The notes: generated from the letters alone by a model not told the origin. A stretch of 44,858 nucleotides of DNA from JBLINH01 sp047639165 (GCA_047639165.1 JBLINH010000003.1:1-44858), one strand, 5' to 3'. Shown: positions 1-8,648, counted from the first letter of the stretch. Program-made: numbers and translations.

Positions 1-290
1 CTTCCGCTGAGGTGAGGCTGTTAAGATCAAGATATCCACCAATTGATTGTGGTAATTTAAGACCTTCCGCTGAGGTGAGGCTGTTAAGATAAAGATCTCC
101 ACCAATTGATTGTGGTAATTTAAGACCTTCCGCTGAGGTGAGACTTTCAAGATAAAGATATCCACCAATTGATTGTGGTAATTCAAGACCTTCCGCTGAG
201 GTGAGACTTTCAAGATAAAGATTTCCACCAATTGATTGTGGTAATTCAAGACCTTCTGCTGAGGTGAGGCTGTTAAGATCAAGATCTCCA
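1..290 (-). repeat. 63-bp in-frame tandem repeats
   Basis: Units start at 1, 64, 127, 190 and 253, exactly 63 bp apart; the last is partial and fades into unique sequence near 290. Each unit encodes 21 residues of the LPQSIGG/LTSAEGL type. The units differ at only a few bases (for example AAG/GAG giving K/E, and Asp/Tyr or Asn/Glu swaps), so they were recently duplicated or homogenised. The array continues beyond the window start. Confidence 0.95.
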
Positions 291-1600
291 TAATGATAAA
301 CAATGTCACCAGACAAAGCTTCATCTTTAGTAAGTGAAATCTGTTCAGGTCGACAATCAAACACTTGGGATAGATCTTCTTTAACATTCCTTGTCTCTTG
401 TATCTTCTTGATCCTCGGATCCTTGCCATACCCAAACCCTTCAATCTTTCCATCTACTTCATACAGAAATCTGATATCTTCTTTTGATAGTTGTATTTCT
501 TTATTTTGTTCTTGGGCTTTCTCTAGTTTCTTGTCAATCTCTGTAAGTCTCTTCATATCCTCACTCTTCTTGGTATACTTTTCCTTCTCATCACCAAAAT
601 CTTGAAGTTTCTCATCTAATACGTCACCAAACTGTGGTTCCATCTCTTGATGTTCATGTACTCCTCGTACTTCACCTATCTTGCTATCCCCATCCATTCG
701 TATAGCTACTCTTGGTTGTGTAGGTTTGTCATTTTCATCATAGGTATAGTAGACATAGAAATCACCCGAATCTATCTGTGTCTCTGCGGTTGATTTACCT
801 GCTGTACACCATCCTGTTCCTTTACCTTGTAGTGATTCATATAGTGCTTGTGCATGTTCCTTGTTGTTGTGATCATACTTAATCCACTCACCTTTAGTTT
901 CTTCTCCTAACTCTATCCTGCTATCTAGCACCTCTGTAATCTTCTCTGCGTATACTTTAGGGAAAGACCTTGAGAAGTCTTTCTGTACTTCAGGATCTTT
1001 TAGTTTAGTGTTGTCTTTCTCTACTGCTTCGTATGTATCGCATACCTGAGCTAATGCTTCTTGATATATATCTGGAAATGGAGCTACAGTACTTTCTGTT
1101 CTTTTCTTAAACTTACCTAACTCCTTGTCGAACTGTGAAAGTTTAGTGATGTTTTGAAAGAGGAAATACTTAAACCATGTAGGGTATGTAGCATCAGAGC
1201 TTGTTAGATAGTCTATCCATCTGTCTAAGGAGTGGGCTTGGTCTTCAATGATAGTATCTATCATCTGTCCCCTAACCTCTTGTGGTATCTGTTCTACCTC
1301 TTGTCCTCTTTCTCTTGCTATCTGTTGTTGTAATTCAAAGTATGATTCTGGTACATCTTCTCTCTCTATGATGTATTCATCATGTATTTTAGGTCTTAGT
1401 ATGTTTATGTTTCTTTCTCTAATGGACTCATCTTCATTCAAAAAGATGTTTTCTAACCTATCCATGTGCACATCTATCCTTTCATTAGGATTGTTTGGTA
1501 CTTTTTCCTCTTCTTTTCTTTCGTGTTTCTCTACTGACTTCTGTACTTCCTCACTTTTCTGAAGTTCCGGTGTTTTTATGTGGAGAGGGTGTTTTTCCAT
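1..1600 (-). CDS. Large repeat protein with WCTA-type domain, 3' end cut by window edge
   Basis: I read this frame from an ATG at 1600 to the window edge without a stop (533 residues), so the C-terminus is missing. Residues 1-50 are charged and probably disordered. About residues 60-420 form a conserved-looking region with a W-C-T-A motif (residues 264-267) followed by GDFYVYY-like and PRVAIRM-like strands. From about residue 434 the protein becomes tandem 21-residue repeats built on LPQSIGG...L.L.SLTSAEGL, a leucine-rich-repeat-like pattern. There is no signal peptide or membrane segment, so a cytoplasmic location is likely. I recall similar N-terminal regions in other CPR predicted proteins, some also with Leu-rich repeats, but know no assigned function; the WCT motif faintly resembles PcfJ-type plasmid/phage proteins. 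Binding to protein or nucleic acid through the repeats is a guess. The gene ends the minus-strand block after rodA. Confidence 0.8.
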   Translation of the reverse strand, partial: MEKHPLHIKTPELQKSEEVQKSVEKHERKEEEKVPNNPNERIDVHMDRLENIFLNEDESIRERNINILRPKIHDEYIIEREDVPESYFELQQQIARERGQEVEQIPQEVRGQMIDTIIEDQAHSLDRWIDYLTSSDATYPTWFKYFLFQNITKLSQFDKELGKFKKRTESTVAPFPDIYQEALAQVCDTYEAVEKDNTKLKDPEVQKDFSRSFPKVYAEKITEVLDSRIELGEETKGEWIKYDHNNKEHAQALYESLQGKGTGWCTAGKSTAETQIDSGDFYVYYTYDENDKPTQPRVAIRMDGDSKIGEVRGVHEHQEMEPQFGDVLDEKLQDFGDEKEKYTKKSEDMKRLTEIDKKLEKAQEQNKEIQLSKEDIRFLYEVDGKIEGFGYGKDPRIKKIQETRNVKEDLSQVFDCRPEQISLTKDEALSGDIVYHYGDLDLNSLTSAEGLELPQSIGGNLYLESLTSAEGLELPQSIGGYLYLESLTSAEGLKLPQSIGGDLYLNSLTSAEGLKLPQSIGGYLDLNSLTSAE

Positions 1601-1615
1601 GGTAATATTTTAACA

Positions 1616-2755
1616 CTAAACTCCCAAAAATTCATTTTTAACAACATCCCTATGAGCGGCTCTTGCATAGTGTTTCATTCCCATTAGTATTCCAAGACCC
1701 ATAAATACAACTAATATATGAGTACCTCCATAACTCATAAACGGAATTGTAATTCCTGTTACTGGGAGTAACCCAATGTTCATACCAACGTGAATCGTAA
1801 AGTGAGTGACAATCATAATTACAAGTCCAACACCATATAGAATTTCAAAATTAGTAGCCCCTCTAATTGATATTAAAAGTATTCTCCATATGACGACTCC
1901 ATACAAAAAGAACATTAGCATTACACCGGCAAAGCCCCATTCTTCTGCAAACGCAGCGAATATAAAGTCTGTCTGATATTCTGGCAAGAACTGAAGTCTT
2001 GATTGAGTTCCATACCCCACTCCTTTGCCCCAAAACTCTCCAGAGCCAACAGTAATTGTAGATTGGTAAGCATTGTACCCAGCACCTTGAATATCCTCTA
2101 GTGGGTGTATGAAAGAAACTAATCTGGTCTTCTGATAGTCTTCAAAAACAGAGGTCCAAAGGAACCCGAAAGATATCAATCCTGCTATAAAAACAAAGGC
2201 GACATGCTTCTTTGAAATACCAGAAACAAAAACCATACCAAGCCAGATAAAGAATATAATAATAGCTGAACCAAAATCAGGTTGAACCAAAACTAAGAGT
2301 GTGAGTAAACCAGCATATATTCCAGATATGAATATGTGTTTTACGTTTTTTATCGCCACATGCCTTCTTGAAAAATACTTTGCAAGAAGAAGTATTAAAA
2401 CCAACTTAGCTAATTCGGCAGGCTGAAAAGAAAAGATTCCAAAATCAATCCAACTCTTCGCTCCTTTTACAGTACTACCTATTATGAAAAGCGAGAGTAG
2501 AAACCCTATGACAATAAAGAAAAGCCAAGTAATAACTGAAGTTCTTCTGAGAAACTTAAAATCTATAAGACTAAATACAAAGAAAATACCTATACCTATT
2601 CCTATCCATATTACCTGTCTTGTAAAAAAAGTATTATCTCCCACAAAAGAATTCATAGTAATCAGTCCGGCAGACGAAATTAAAACGACTGCCCCGAAAA
2701 GTAACCAGTCTATCCTAGAGAAAACTTCTTTAAGACTATTAGCGAGGAATTTCAT
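1616..2755 (-). CDS. rodA: RodA/FtsW-type SEDS peptidoglycan polymerase
   Basis: This 379-aa polytopic membrane protein of the SEDS family polymerises lipid II glycan strands together with a class B penicillin-binding protein. About ten hydrophobic segments are visible. The family hallmarks are present: the QPAELAKL segment in the middle, the loop with GSGEFWGKGVGYGTQ, then LPEYQTDFIFAAFAEEWGF, and a GGT motif near the end. Length is normal. The RodA assignment over FtsW rests on the loop sequence and the absence of division-cluster neighbours. The start at 2755 overlaps the end of the upstream membrane-protein gene by 17 nt, suggesting translational coupling. No mreB or PBP2 gene is in the window. 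Confidence 0.93.
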   Translation of the reverse strand: MKFLANSLKEVFSRIDWLLFGAVVLISSAGLITMNSFVGDNTFFTRQVIWIGIGIGIFFVFSLIDFKFLRRTSVITWLFFIVIGFLLSLFIIGSTVKGAKSWIDFGIFSFQPAELAKLVLILLLAKYFSRRHVAIKNVKHIFISGIYAGLLTLLVLVQPDFGSAIIIFFIWLGMVFVSGISKKHVAFVFIAGLISFGFLWTSVFEDYQKTRLVSFIHPLEDIQGAGYNAYQSTITVGSGEFWGKGVGYGTQSRLQFLPEYQTDFIFAAFAEEWGFAGVMLMFFLYGVVIWRILLISIRGATNFEILYGVGLVIMIVTHFTIHVGMNIGLLPVTGITIPFMSYGGTHILVVFMGLGILMGMKHYARAAHRDVVKNEFLGV

Positions 2756-3494
2756 AAAGTGGCACTATTTCAAACCTTACAGGATCACTACTGAATGGTT
2801 TTGGCCATGTGAAAGTAACATTTTTCGCACTATCTTTTGAAATAGAATTTATAAAGGTACTAGAAGTTCCAATAGCGTTATTGTCGATATCGTAGACAAT
2901 TGCTACAACCTTTATATTATCAATGGATTTGAATATAACATTCTGTAACAAAGCATCTATACGTGGTTCCTTATCTTCATTAGTTAGTTTCTCATTTGTA
3001 ACAACAATCAAAGGATCGCTGGTGGCTTCTTTTTTCCATATCAAATCTTCAAGTTCAAAAGATATTCTTTTAATATCTCCATCAAAAACTATATTATCTT
3101 CTGTTATTGGAATAATAGACCTTGGAGGAATTGATACAAATCCTTTCTTACTGCTTACAAGATTATTATCTTTATCATACATATTAAATGTATATTTTGT
3201 ATCTTTTGAACCAGCATCAGTGTTAACATTCTCCACATAAGCTATTAGATTATATTCTCCGTCTACAACTTCAAAAGCTCTTTGCCAAAGAACAAGAGGA
3301 TCAAAGGCCTCTTTCTTACAAATTAACGAACACGCTCCCCCACAATCAACACCGTTCTCACCTCCATTTTGTTTTCCATCAAAACAAGTTGCTGGTTTAT
3401 ATAGGAAAATAAAACCAAAATATATAATTGGCACTGCTATAGCTACGATTAGCACAGTTATTATTGTAAATTGTCTTCTAATACTCCATGACAT
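2739..3494 (-). CDS. Membrane-anchored protein of unknown function upstream of rodA
   Basis: I place the start at 3494 (MSWSIRRQFTI...), giving 251 aa. The longer frame to 3551 would begin inside the rRNA terminator hairpin and add an unlikely leader. Residues 7-32 form one transmembrane helix, preceded by positive residues, so the rest should face outside. Just after it lies a short Cys-rich stretch (ATCFDGKQNGGENGVDCGGAC...C) that looks like a calcium- or disulfide-stabilised loop seen in extracellular proteins. The remainder is predicted beta-rich, with alternating hydrophobic residues (two Ig-like folds are plausible). It overlaps rodA by 17 nt, hinting at a role in cell-envelope growth. 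I do not recognise a named family. Confidence 0.8.
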   Translation of the reverse strand: MSWSIRRQFTIITVLIVAIAVPIIYFGFIFLYKPATCFDGKQNGGENGVDCGGACSLICKKEAFDPLVLWQRAFEVVDGEYNLIAYVENVNTDAGSKDTKYTFNMYDKDNNLVSSKKGFVSIPPRSIIPITEDNIVFDGDIKRISFELEDLIWKKEATSDPLIVVTNEKLTNEDKEPRIDALLQNVIFKSIDNIKVVAIVYDIDNNAIGTSSTFINSISKDSAKNVTFTWPKPFSSDPVRFEIVPLYEIPR

Positions 3495-3515
3495 GTATGA
3501 GCATTGTACCAAATT

Positions 3516-3546
3516 AAAAACCACTATGCATTGCATAGTGGTTTTT
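3516..3546 (-). terminator. Intrinsic terminator after 5S rRNA
   Basis: A near-perfect inverted repeat (CCACTATGCA / TGCATAGTGG) is flanked by five A on one side and five T on the other. It lies 25 nt beyond the 5S gene in the transcript direction and just before the next gene on the same strand, so it ends the rRNA transcript. Confidence 0.85.
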
Positions 3547-3570
3547 AACATAATCTAATTTTTGGGTTCA

Positions 3571-3683
3571 CTGCACCTGGCACCGACCTACTTTCCCCTA
3601 ATGAGTATCATCGGCGCTGAAAGACTTAACTTCCGAGTTCGGAATGTAATCGGGTATACCCCTTTCGCTAAAGCACCAGGAAC
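3571..3683 (-). rRNA. rrf: 5S ribosomal RNA
   Basis: The minus strand carries the typical 5S order: a terminal helix (CCTGGTGC near 3682 with GCACCTGG/GTGCCAGG near 3573), the conserved CCGAACTCGGAAGTTAAG segment at about 3629-3646 forming loop C, and the GGGGAAAGTAGGTCGGTGCC 3' half. Length is about 113 nt, close to the usual 115-120; the exact ends are estimated from the terminal helix. It follows the 23S gene after a 230-nt spacer and is followed by an intrinsic terminator. Confidence 0.93.
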
Positions 3684-3700
3684 ACTAAATCCAAAATTTA

Positions 3701-3856
3701 AAGACTAGAATTCAGAAGCATTTTACTTCTAAAGAACAGGGTGGTTGTGTGTGACACAAGATTGCTTACTCTCTATAAAAAGGGAGGATTCGTACAGGAA
3801 TATATGGTCCTGTGTCACACAAATTTGAAACAAAATGCTTCAAATTCTAATCTTCA
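3701..3856 (-). other. 23S-5S spacer folding into a long nested hairpin
   Basis: AGACTAGAATT plus AGAAGCATTTT at 3702-3724 is complementary to AAAATGCTTC plus AATTCTAATCT at 3832-3853. Inside it, TGTGTGACACA near 3750 pairs with TGTGTCACAC near 3814. The spacer can therefore form one long imperfect stem, which would present a double-stranded substrate for RNase III-type separation of 23S and 5S. No tRNA is present in it. Confidence 0.6.
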
Positions 3857-3857
3857 A

Positions 3858-3890
3858 TACAACAACAAGAATTAAGACAAGTATTTTACT
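3858..3890 (-). other. 3' strand of 23S precursor processing stem
   Basis: This segment immediately 3' of the 23S is complementary to 7606-7635 on the 5' side, about 24 bp nearly continuous with one G-U pair and one 3-nt bulge. Together they would bring the two ends of pre-23S into a stem below helix 1, the usual RNase III substrate. Confidence 0.7.
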
Positions 3891-4022
3891 GTACTTAAAA
3901 CAGCAATTTCCAAATTTCCTAATAGGATCGGGTAATTAGTACACCTCAGCTAAAAACATTGCTGTTCTTACACTTGGTGCCTATCAACCTGGTCATCTCC
4001 CAGGGCCCTCAAACGATTTCTG

Positions 4023-4071
<49 letters not shown>

Positions 4072-4208
4072 CGACATAGCTACCCGACGATGCCGCTGGC
4101 GCGACAGCCGGTAGACCAGAGGTCAGTCCATTTTGGTCCTCTCGTACTAAAAACAGATCTCCTCAAAAATCAACGCCTGCAACAGATAGGAGACCAACCT
4201 GTCTCACG

Positions 4209-4486
4209 CATATCACTCATCTATTACTAGATGTACGGACTATATCTTCATCCTCTCTAGGATGTCTAACGTGTAGTCTCTACGGGCGACCTAAGTCTTC
4301 CCTCGGAATTGTCCTTCATATTGAATAGGATTTCTCCGATATTAGTTAGCTTAACGTAATACATTGCTGAATTACGCCGCCGTGATTGTTGGTTTCTTAT
4401 TTTCGACGAAAAAAATATTTAAATTTAAACATATAACTCTCTATGGGATTCAGATGGGTTGAATGATCTATTTACTAAATCACTCA
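4209..4486 (-). ncRNA. Group I intron in 23S, at E. coli position 2593 (L2593)
   Basis: The exon reads ...GGGTTCAGACCGT (ending at 4487) and resumes at CGTGAGACAGG (4208), matching E. coli U2593/C2594. The 278-nt insert ends in G, as group I introns do. Catalytic-core elements are clear: an R-type segment GTAGAGACTACACG (4270-4283) and an S-type segment AAGATATAGTCC (about 4238-4250), whose GACTA/TAGTC pair forms P7, with a P8 hairpin between them. A P/Q pair is plausible at about 4290-4345. The guide-strand P1 pairing was not resolved. There is no ORF, so no homing endonuclease. L2593 is, to my knowledge, an insertion site known from organelle rRNA introns. Confidence 0.88.
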
Positions 4487-5149
4487 ACGGTCTGAACCCA
4501 GCTCGCGTAACTTTTTAATTGGCGAACAGCCAAACCCTTGGGAGCTTCTCCACCCCCAGGATAAGTTGAGCCGACATCGAGGTGCCGAACACCGCCGTCG
4601 CTATGGACGCTTAGGCGGTACCAGCCTGTTATCCCCAGGGTAACTTTTATCGGTTAATCTGCCGCGCCATCTAATGGCCACGGTAGGTTCACTATGTTCT
4701 ACTTTCGTATCTGCTTGACATCTACGTCTCGCAGTTAAGCTCTCTTATGCCATTACACTATCGGCACGGTTTCCATTCGCGCCTAGAGAACCTTAATAAA
4801 CCCCTCCGTTACTTTTTGGGAGGGTAGCGCCCCACTAAAACTGCCTACCAGATACTGTTCTAATACGGTTTTTCCGTACAAGTTAGGTTACATAATTCTA
4901 CAGAGTGGTATTTCACTGACGACTCCAGATCATCCAAAAACGATCCTTCAAAGTCTCCCACCTATTCTACGCAATAAAAGCATGCAACCAATATCAAGCT
5001 ACAGTAAAGCTCCTGGGGTCTTTTCGTCTAGTTGCAGGTAACCGGCATCTTTACCGGTATTGTATTTTCACCGAGCAAGTCCTCGAGACAGTTCCCCAGT
5101 CGTTACACCATTCGTGCACGTCTAAAATTACTAGACAAGGAATTTCGCT

Positions 5150-5445
5150 TAACGTTTCCTACGTACGTTGGACCATATCTTCACCCCACAAAGTGGGGGC
5201 ATAACGTGTGGTCTCTGAGGATTCTAAAAATATTAAATATTTTTAGTCTTTCCTGCTGATCGTTTAACTTTTTGTTGACTGGTGAAACTACACAAAGTGT
5301 AGAAGTTAAGTTTTCCAGCATATAGTTATGTATTATTTTAGGACTCATTATATATTGCTATATAACAAGGCAGCTTGTCTCTCTACCAAAATCCGTATCT
5401 AAAACAGTCCCAGTCCTTCGTTACACAAATAAATTTATGTAACGA
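5150..5445 (-). ncRNA. Group I intron in 23S at the I-CeuI target region (about L1931)
   Basis: The 5' exon is the conserved TAACGGTCCTAAGGT (ending at 5446, E. coli U1931) and the 3' exon resumes at AGCGAAATTCC (5149). Between them is about 296 nt with group I core elements: a P/Q pair (CTGCC near 5372 and ATCAGCAGG near 5231-5240), an R element CAGAGACCACACG (about 5203-5216) and an S element AAGATATGGTCC (about 5170-5181). P7 here is GACCA/TGGTC, a compensated change relative to the GACTA/TAGTC of the other intron, which supports real structure. P8 is the CCCCCAC/GTGGGG hairpin. The 3' junction is uncertain: the nearest G is at 5153, three bases before the expected exon. No ORF is present. 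Confidence 0.85.
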
Positions 5446-5479
<34 letters not shown>

Positions 5480-6185
5480 TCAGGGCTTATATAGTCCAGC
5501 CATAAACCGAAGTTTATGACCCCCCATATTTAACCTTCTGACATTGGTCAGGCGTCACCCCCTATACATCCTCTTACGAGTTCGCAGGGAGCTGTGTTTT
5601 TGGTAAACAGTCGCCAGGGATCTTTAGCTGCGGCCCCAATATTGCTATCAGGGCAGGCCTTATTGCTAACTTACGGCCGCTTATTTGCCGAGTTCCTTGA
5701 GGACATATCACTCGTTCGCCTTGGTCTTCTCGACCCGACTACCTGTGGCGGTTTATGGTACGGGTTGTCTTTATCTAATCTTAGAAGATTTTCTCGGAAG
5801 CGTGCTCCCCTATGTTTCCTTGTCCGAAGACAAGAATCCTCGCTCTAATTGGGGTAATGACTGCCGGATTTTCCTAACAATCCCCCTCAAAGCACGAACG
5901 TAAATCCAATAATACGCATAGAGTACAACACTCCGTCCCTCCATCGAAATAAAGACAAGTCATGGAATATTAACCATGTGTCCATCGGATCCAGCTTTCG
6001 CCATCTCCTTAGGCCCGACTAACCCTTCGCTGATTATCATTGCAAAGGAAACCTTAGTCTTTCGGCGTGCGGGGATCTCACCCGCATTGTGGTTACTTGT
6101 GCCAACATTCTTACTTCCACACGCTCCACCATGGGTCACCCCTTTGGCTTCATCGCAGAGTGGAATACTCTCCTACCGCTCATAG

Positions 6186-6290
6186 ACTTCATTGAAGATC
6201 CAAAACATAAAGTTTTGGAAATAAAGAAAAATAAATACAGAAACATAAATGAGCAATATGTTCTCTATTTTTAACTTTTCCTCAATGAAA
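6186..6290 (-). other. Expanded hairpin in 23S domain II (about helix 45)
   Basis: Where E. coli has a short stem after the CACCGAAGCTG-type segment, this gene has about 100 AT-rich nt closed by TAGATTTCATTGA / TCAATGAAGTCTA, with an inner CCAAAACTTTATGTTTTGG hairpin. No group I core motifs are visible, so this is more likely a retained helix expansion than an intron. Confidence 0.6.
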
Positions 6291-6987
6291 TCTACAAGCC
6301 CTCATCTTCGGTACTATACTTAGCCCCGATTATCTTCGGTGCAGAATCTCTGAATGAGTGAGCTGTTACGCTTTCTTTAAAGGATGGCTGCTTCTAAGCC
6401 AACCTCCTCATTGTTAGAGAAATTCCACCGCCTTACTTGCACTTAGTATAGATTTAGGGACCTTAGATTGAGATCTGGGCTGTTTCCCTTTCGACCACCG
6501 GAGCTTAGCCCCCGGAGTCTAACTGCTAAGTTATAATCCTTGGTATTCGGAGTTTGATAGGTTTAACGAGGTTTCCCCCTGTTTAAACCTTCCAGTGCTC
6601 TACCCCCAAGGGGATCACTTAACGCCAACCCTAAAGCTGTTTCGGAGAGAACCAGCTATTACTAAGTTCGATTAGCTTTTCACTCCTTACCACAAGTCAT
6701 CCGAACGAGTTGAACGACGTATCGGTTCGGGCCTCCTCCTCCCTTTCGGGAGGATTCACCCTGCTCATGGTAAGCTCACTTAGTTTCGGGTCTAATACAT
6801 GCCACATAATTTTTCGCGCTATTCACACTCGGTTTCCCTAAAGCTCCAACCCGGAAGGTCTTAGCTTGCGACATATATTAACTCGTTGGCTCATTCTTCA
6901 ATAGGCATGCCGTGACCGTCGCAAGGACGGCTCCGACTACTTGTAAGCATATGGTTTCAGGTCTATTTCACTGCCCTAACAGGGCTA

Positions 6988-7027
<40 letters not shown>

Positions 7028-7301
7028 TTAAGAAGTATTTAGCCTTACCAGTTAGTACTGGTAGATTCACTCAGGCTATTCATGTCCTGAGCTACTCAAG
7101 AATAAAAACAATAAAGACAGAATATTTTCATTTACGGGACTATTACCCCCTAGGGTTGAGCTTCCCAGCTCATTCAATTAATATTCTATTTTGTAACTTT
7201 ACTTGTGTAAACACAACGTTTTTATCTTACAACCCCAAACAACTGCAAGCAGTCGTCTGGTTTGGGCTCTTTCCTTTTCGCTCGCCGCTACTAAGGAAAT
7301 A

Positions 7302-7360
7302 CCAATTGCGCCTAATCATATCCGAAAAATTCGGATGTGATTAGGTGCAATTTATATTGG
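7302..7360 (-). other. Expanded hairpin in 23S domain I
   Basis: Between GAGGAAGAGAAA and AGTAGCGGCGAGCG the usual short stem is replaced by a 59-nt near-perfect hairpin: CCAAT/ATTGG, AATTGC/GCAATT, CCTAATCA/TGATTAGG and TCCGA/TCGGA pair in order around a small loop. It is a species-specific rRNA helix extension. Confidence 0.75.
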
Positions 7361-7585
7361 TTTCTCTTCCTCTGGGTACTTAGATGTTTCAGTTCTCCAG
7401 GTTTGCTCCCTACATTAAAGTAGAGTAACCGTACTAGACGGCTGGGTTCCCCCATTCGGAAATTTCCGGATCAAAGGTTGCTAGGCACCTCCCCGAAACT
7501 TATCGCAGCTACGCTACGTCCTTCATCGCCTTCTTAAGCCAAGGCATCCACCATATGCTCTTAAATTCCCATTAGGAAATTTAAA

Positions 7586-7890
7586 AACCACTTATTTTAA
7601 AGACAAGTAAAATACTTGTCTTAACTCTTGTTGTATACCTGCCCACCTACAAAAAGGTAAAAGACCCCAAATGGGTAACACCCTTAGTGTGATGGAATTT
7701 AGTTTTCGAAGATCTGGGCAGATAATCCAAAGTCATTCTTTGGTTCTGCCCCCTGATTATCAATCTCGAAAGATTAGTAATCAGGGGGAAGAAAAAAACC
7801 GTCAAACTCGACGGCTCGTTTAAACGCATCTTACTAAGCATTTTAAACAAACCCTCTTAAATTTCTTATATCTCTTAACATAAATACGGT
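7586..7890 (-). other. 23S rRNA leader with competing hairpins
   Basis: About 300 nt separate the promoter from the 23S gene; no tRNA and no convincing protein gene is seen. In transcript order there is an intrinsic terminator (7792-7814), a strong hairpin closed by CCCCCTGATTA/TAATCAGGGGG (7751-7789), and a GCAGAACCAAAG/CTTTGG...CTGC stem (about 7717-7750). The right arm of that stem could instead pair with TGGGCAG near 7639-7645. Next comes a CAAG...ACTTG hairpin at 7600-7622. The last also overlaps the 5' strand of the processing stem (7606-7635, partner 3858-3890), so the two folds are mutually exclusive. Confidence 0.5.
7792..7814 (-). terminator. Intrinsic terminator inside the 23S leader
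   Basis: On the minus strand CCGTC-GAGTTT-GACGG is followed directly by seven T (7798 down to 7792). It lies about 90 nt after the likely start site and 200 nt before 23S, so rRNA transcription must pass it (attenuation or antitermination), or a short RNA is released. Confidence 0.65.
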
Positions 7891-7897
7891 AAGAACC

Positions 7898-7925
7898 ATT
7901 ATATACAAATACCTCTCTATGTCAA
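7898..7925 (-). promoter_or_regulatory. Consensus sigma-70-type promoter for 23S-5S
   Basis: On the minus strand a perfect TTGACA (7925-7920) and a perfect TATAAT (7903-7898) are separated by 16 bp, predicting a start near 7891. It is the only strong promoter seen upstream of 23S and indicates that 23S-5S is transcribed independently of 16S. Confidence 0.8.
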
Positions 7926-7953
7926 CAAAAATACAGGTATTTAGCACATATCT

Positions 7954-8550
7954 CTAAACTCCCATTTTATTCACCAAAATCTGATGAGGGTAATCCAGGA
8001 TATCTCTAACTAACCTATCACACACGCCCACCCTGTATCGATAGTCTTTTGTATCAAAAATGACATATCTTAATTGTTTTCCTATCTCTGATTCTATTGT
8101 TTTAATAGTTGTTTTCAACGACCTCTCCTTTATATTATCTCCAACAATAAGAAGGTCTATTCGACTATCATTGTCCTGGATAAATACCCCTGACGTAACA
8201 ACCAGCTTTATACGTCCATGTTTTCCTATTCTTTTAGAAAGGTTTTGGTTGTTAAAATCAGAAGAACCAATAAGAAGATCGTGAAGTGGAATTCTATATG
8301 AAAAATCATAATTTAATATATATCCAGATACTCTTCTTTTTCCACCTGTCTTACTTTCAACAAAAGTACTCTTTTTCCTTATCATCCCCGCTTTCAATAA
8401 GATGTTCAATTCTGCACTTGCAGAGTCCATTCTTATTTTAGATTTATTTATTATATCTGCTTTTTGAAAGACTTTATCTGGGTGGAACAGAAAAAGTCGC
8501 ATCAATTTAACAATTGCGTTACTACTGAACAGTGTTTCCAGAATATCCAT
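7954..8550 (-). CDS. Winged-helix protein with nucleotidyltransferase-like C-terminal half
   Basis: This 198-aa cytoplasmic protein looks like a winged-helix DNA-binding domain (residues about 1-85) joined to a domain resembling a minimal nucleotidyltransferase fold. The first part has a helix-turn-helix rhythm (KADIINKSKIRMDSASAELNIL) followed by a basic wing near KTGGKRR. The second has VTSGVFIQDNDSRIDLLIVG, like the G-S...D-x-D core of MNT-type enzymes, but only one Asp of the usual pair (D in RIDLLIV) is clear, so it may be catalytically inactive. Proteins of this general plan are common in CPR genomes; function is unknown, probably transcriptional regulation. It sits directly upstream of the rRNA promoter on the same strand. 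Confidence 0.75.
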   Translation of the reverse strand: MDILETLFSSNAIVKLMRLFLFHPDKVFQKADIINKSKIRMDSASAELNILLKAGMIRKKSTFVESKTGGKRRVSGYILNYDFSYRIPLHDLLIGSSDFNNQNLSKRIGKHGRIKLVVTSGVFIQDNDSRIDLLIVGDNIKERSLKTTIKTIESEIGKQLRYVIFDTKDYRYRVGVCDRLVRDILDYPHQILVNKMGV

Positions 8551-8558
8551 AATCTTTT

Positions 8559-8648
8559 CTAATTAACAACGATAAATACGAGTAAGAAGCTTATACATAA
8601 GAACAAAACGAACCCTACTATATATTTTAATGAGTTTTTATTTAACAT
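8559..8648 (-). CDS. Possible 29-aa single-span membrane peptide
   Basis: ATG at 8648 to TAG at 8559. After MLNKNSLKY the peptide is almost entirely hydrophobic (IVGFVLFLCISFLLVFIVV), a clean transmembrane helix with a positive N-terminal side. It ends 8 nt before the winged-helix gene on the same strand, as expected for a leader cistron. No Shine-Dalgarno is visible. Short AT-rich DNA can encode hydrophobic peptides by chance, so this is tentative. Confidence 0.35.
   Translation of the reverse strand: MLNKNSLKYIVGFVLFLCISFLLVFIVVN

Noticed and set aside
1..300. 63-bp repeats as a CRISPR array
   Set aside because: The whole unit is conserved, with no variable spacers, and it reads through in one coding frame.
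4209..5445. A homing-endonuclease gene in either group I intron
   Set aside because: Both introns are under 300 nt and have no frame encoding a LAGLIDADG- or HNH-like motif.
7647..7850. 67-aa ORF in the 23S leader
   Set aside because: It spans the terminator and hairpins of the leader and has low-complexity, unrecognisable sequence.
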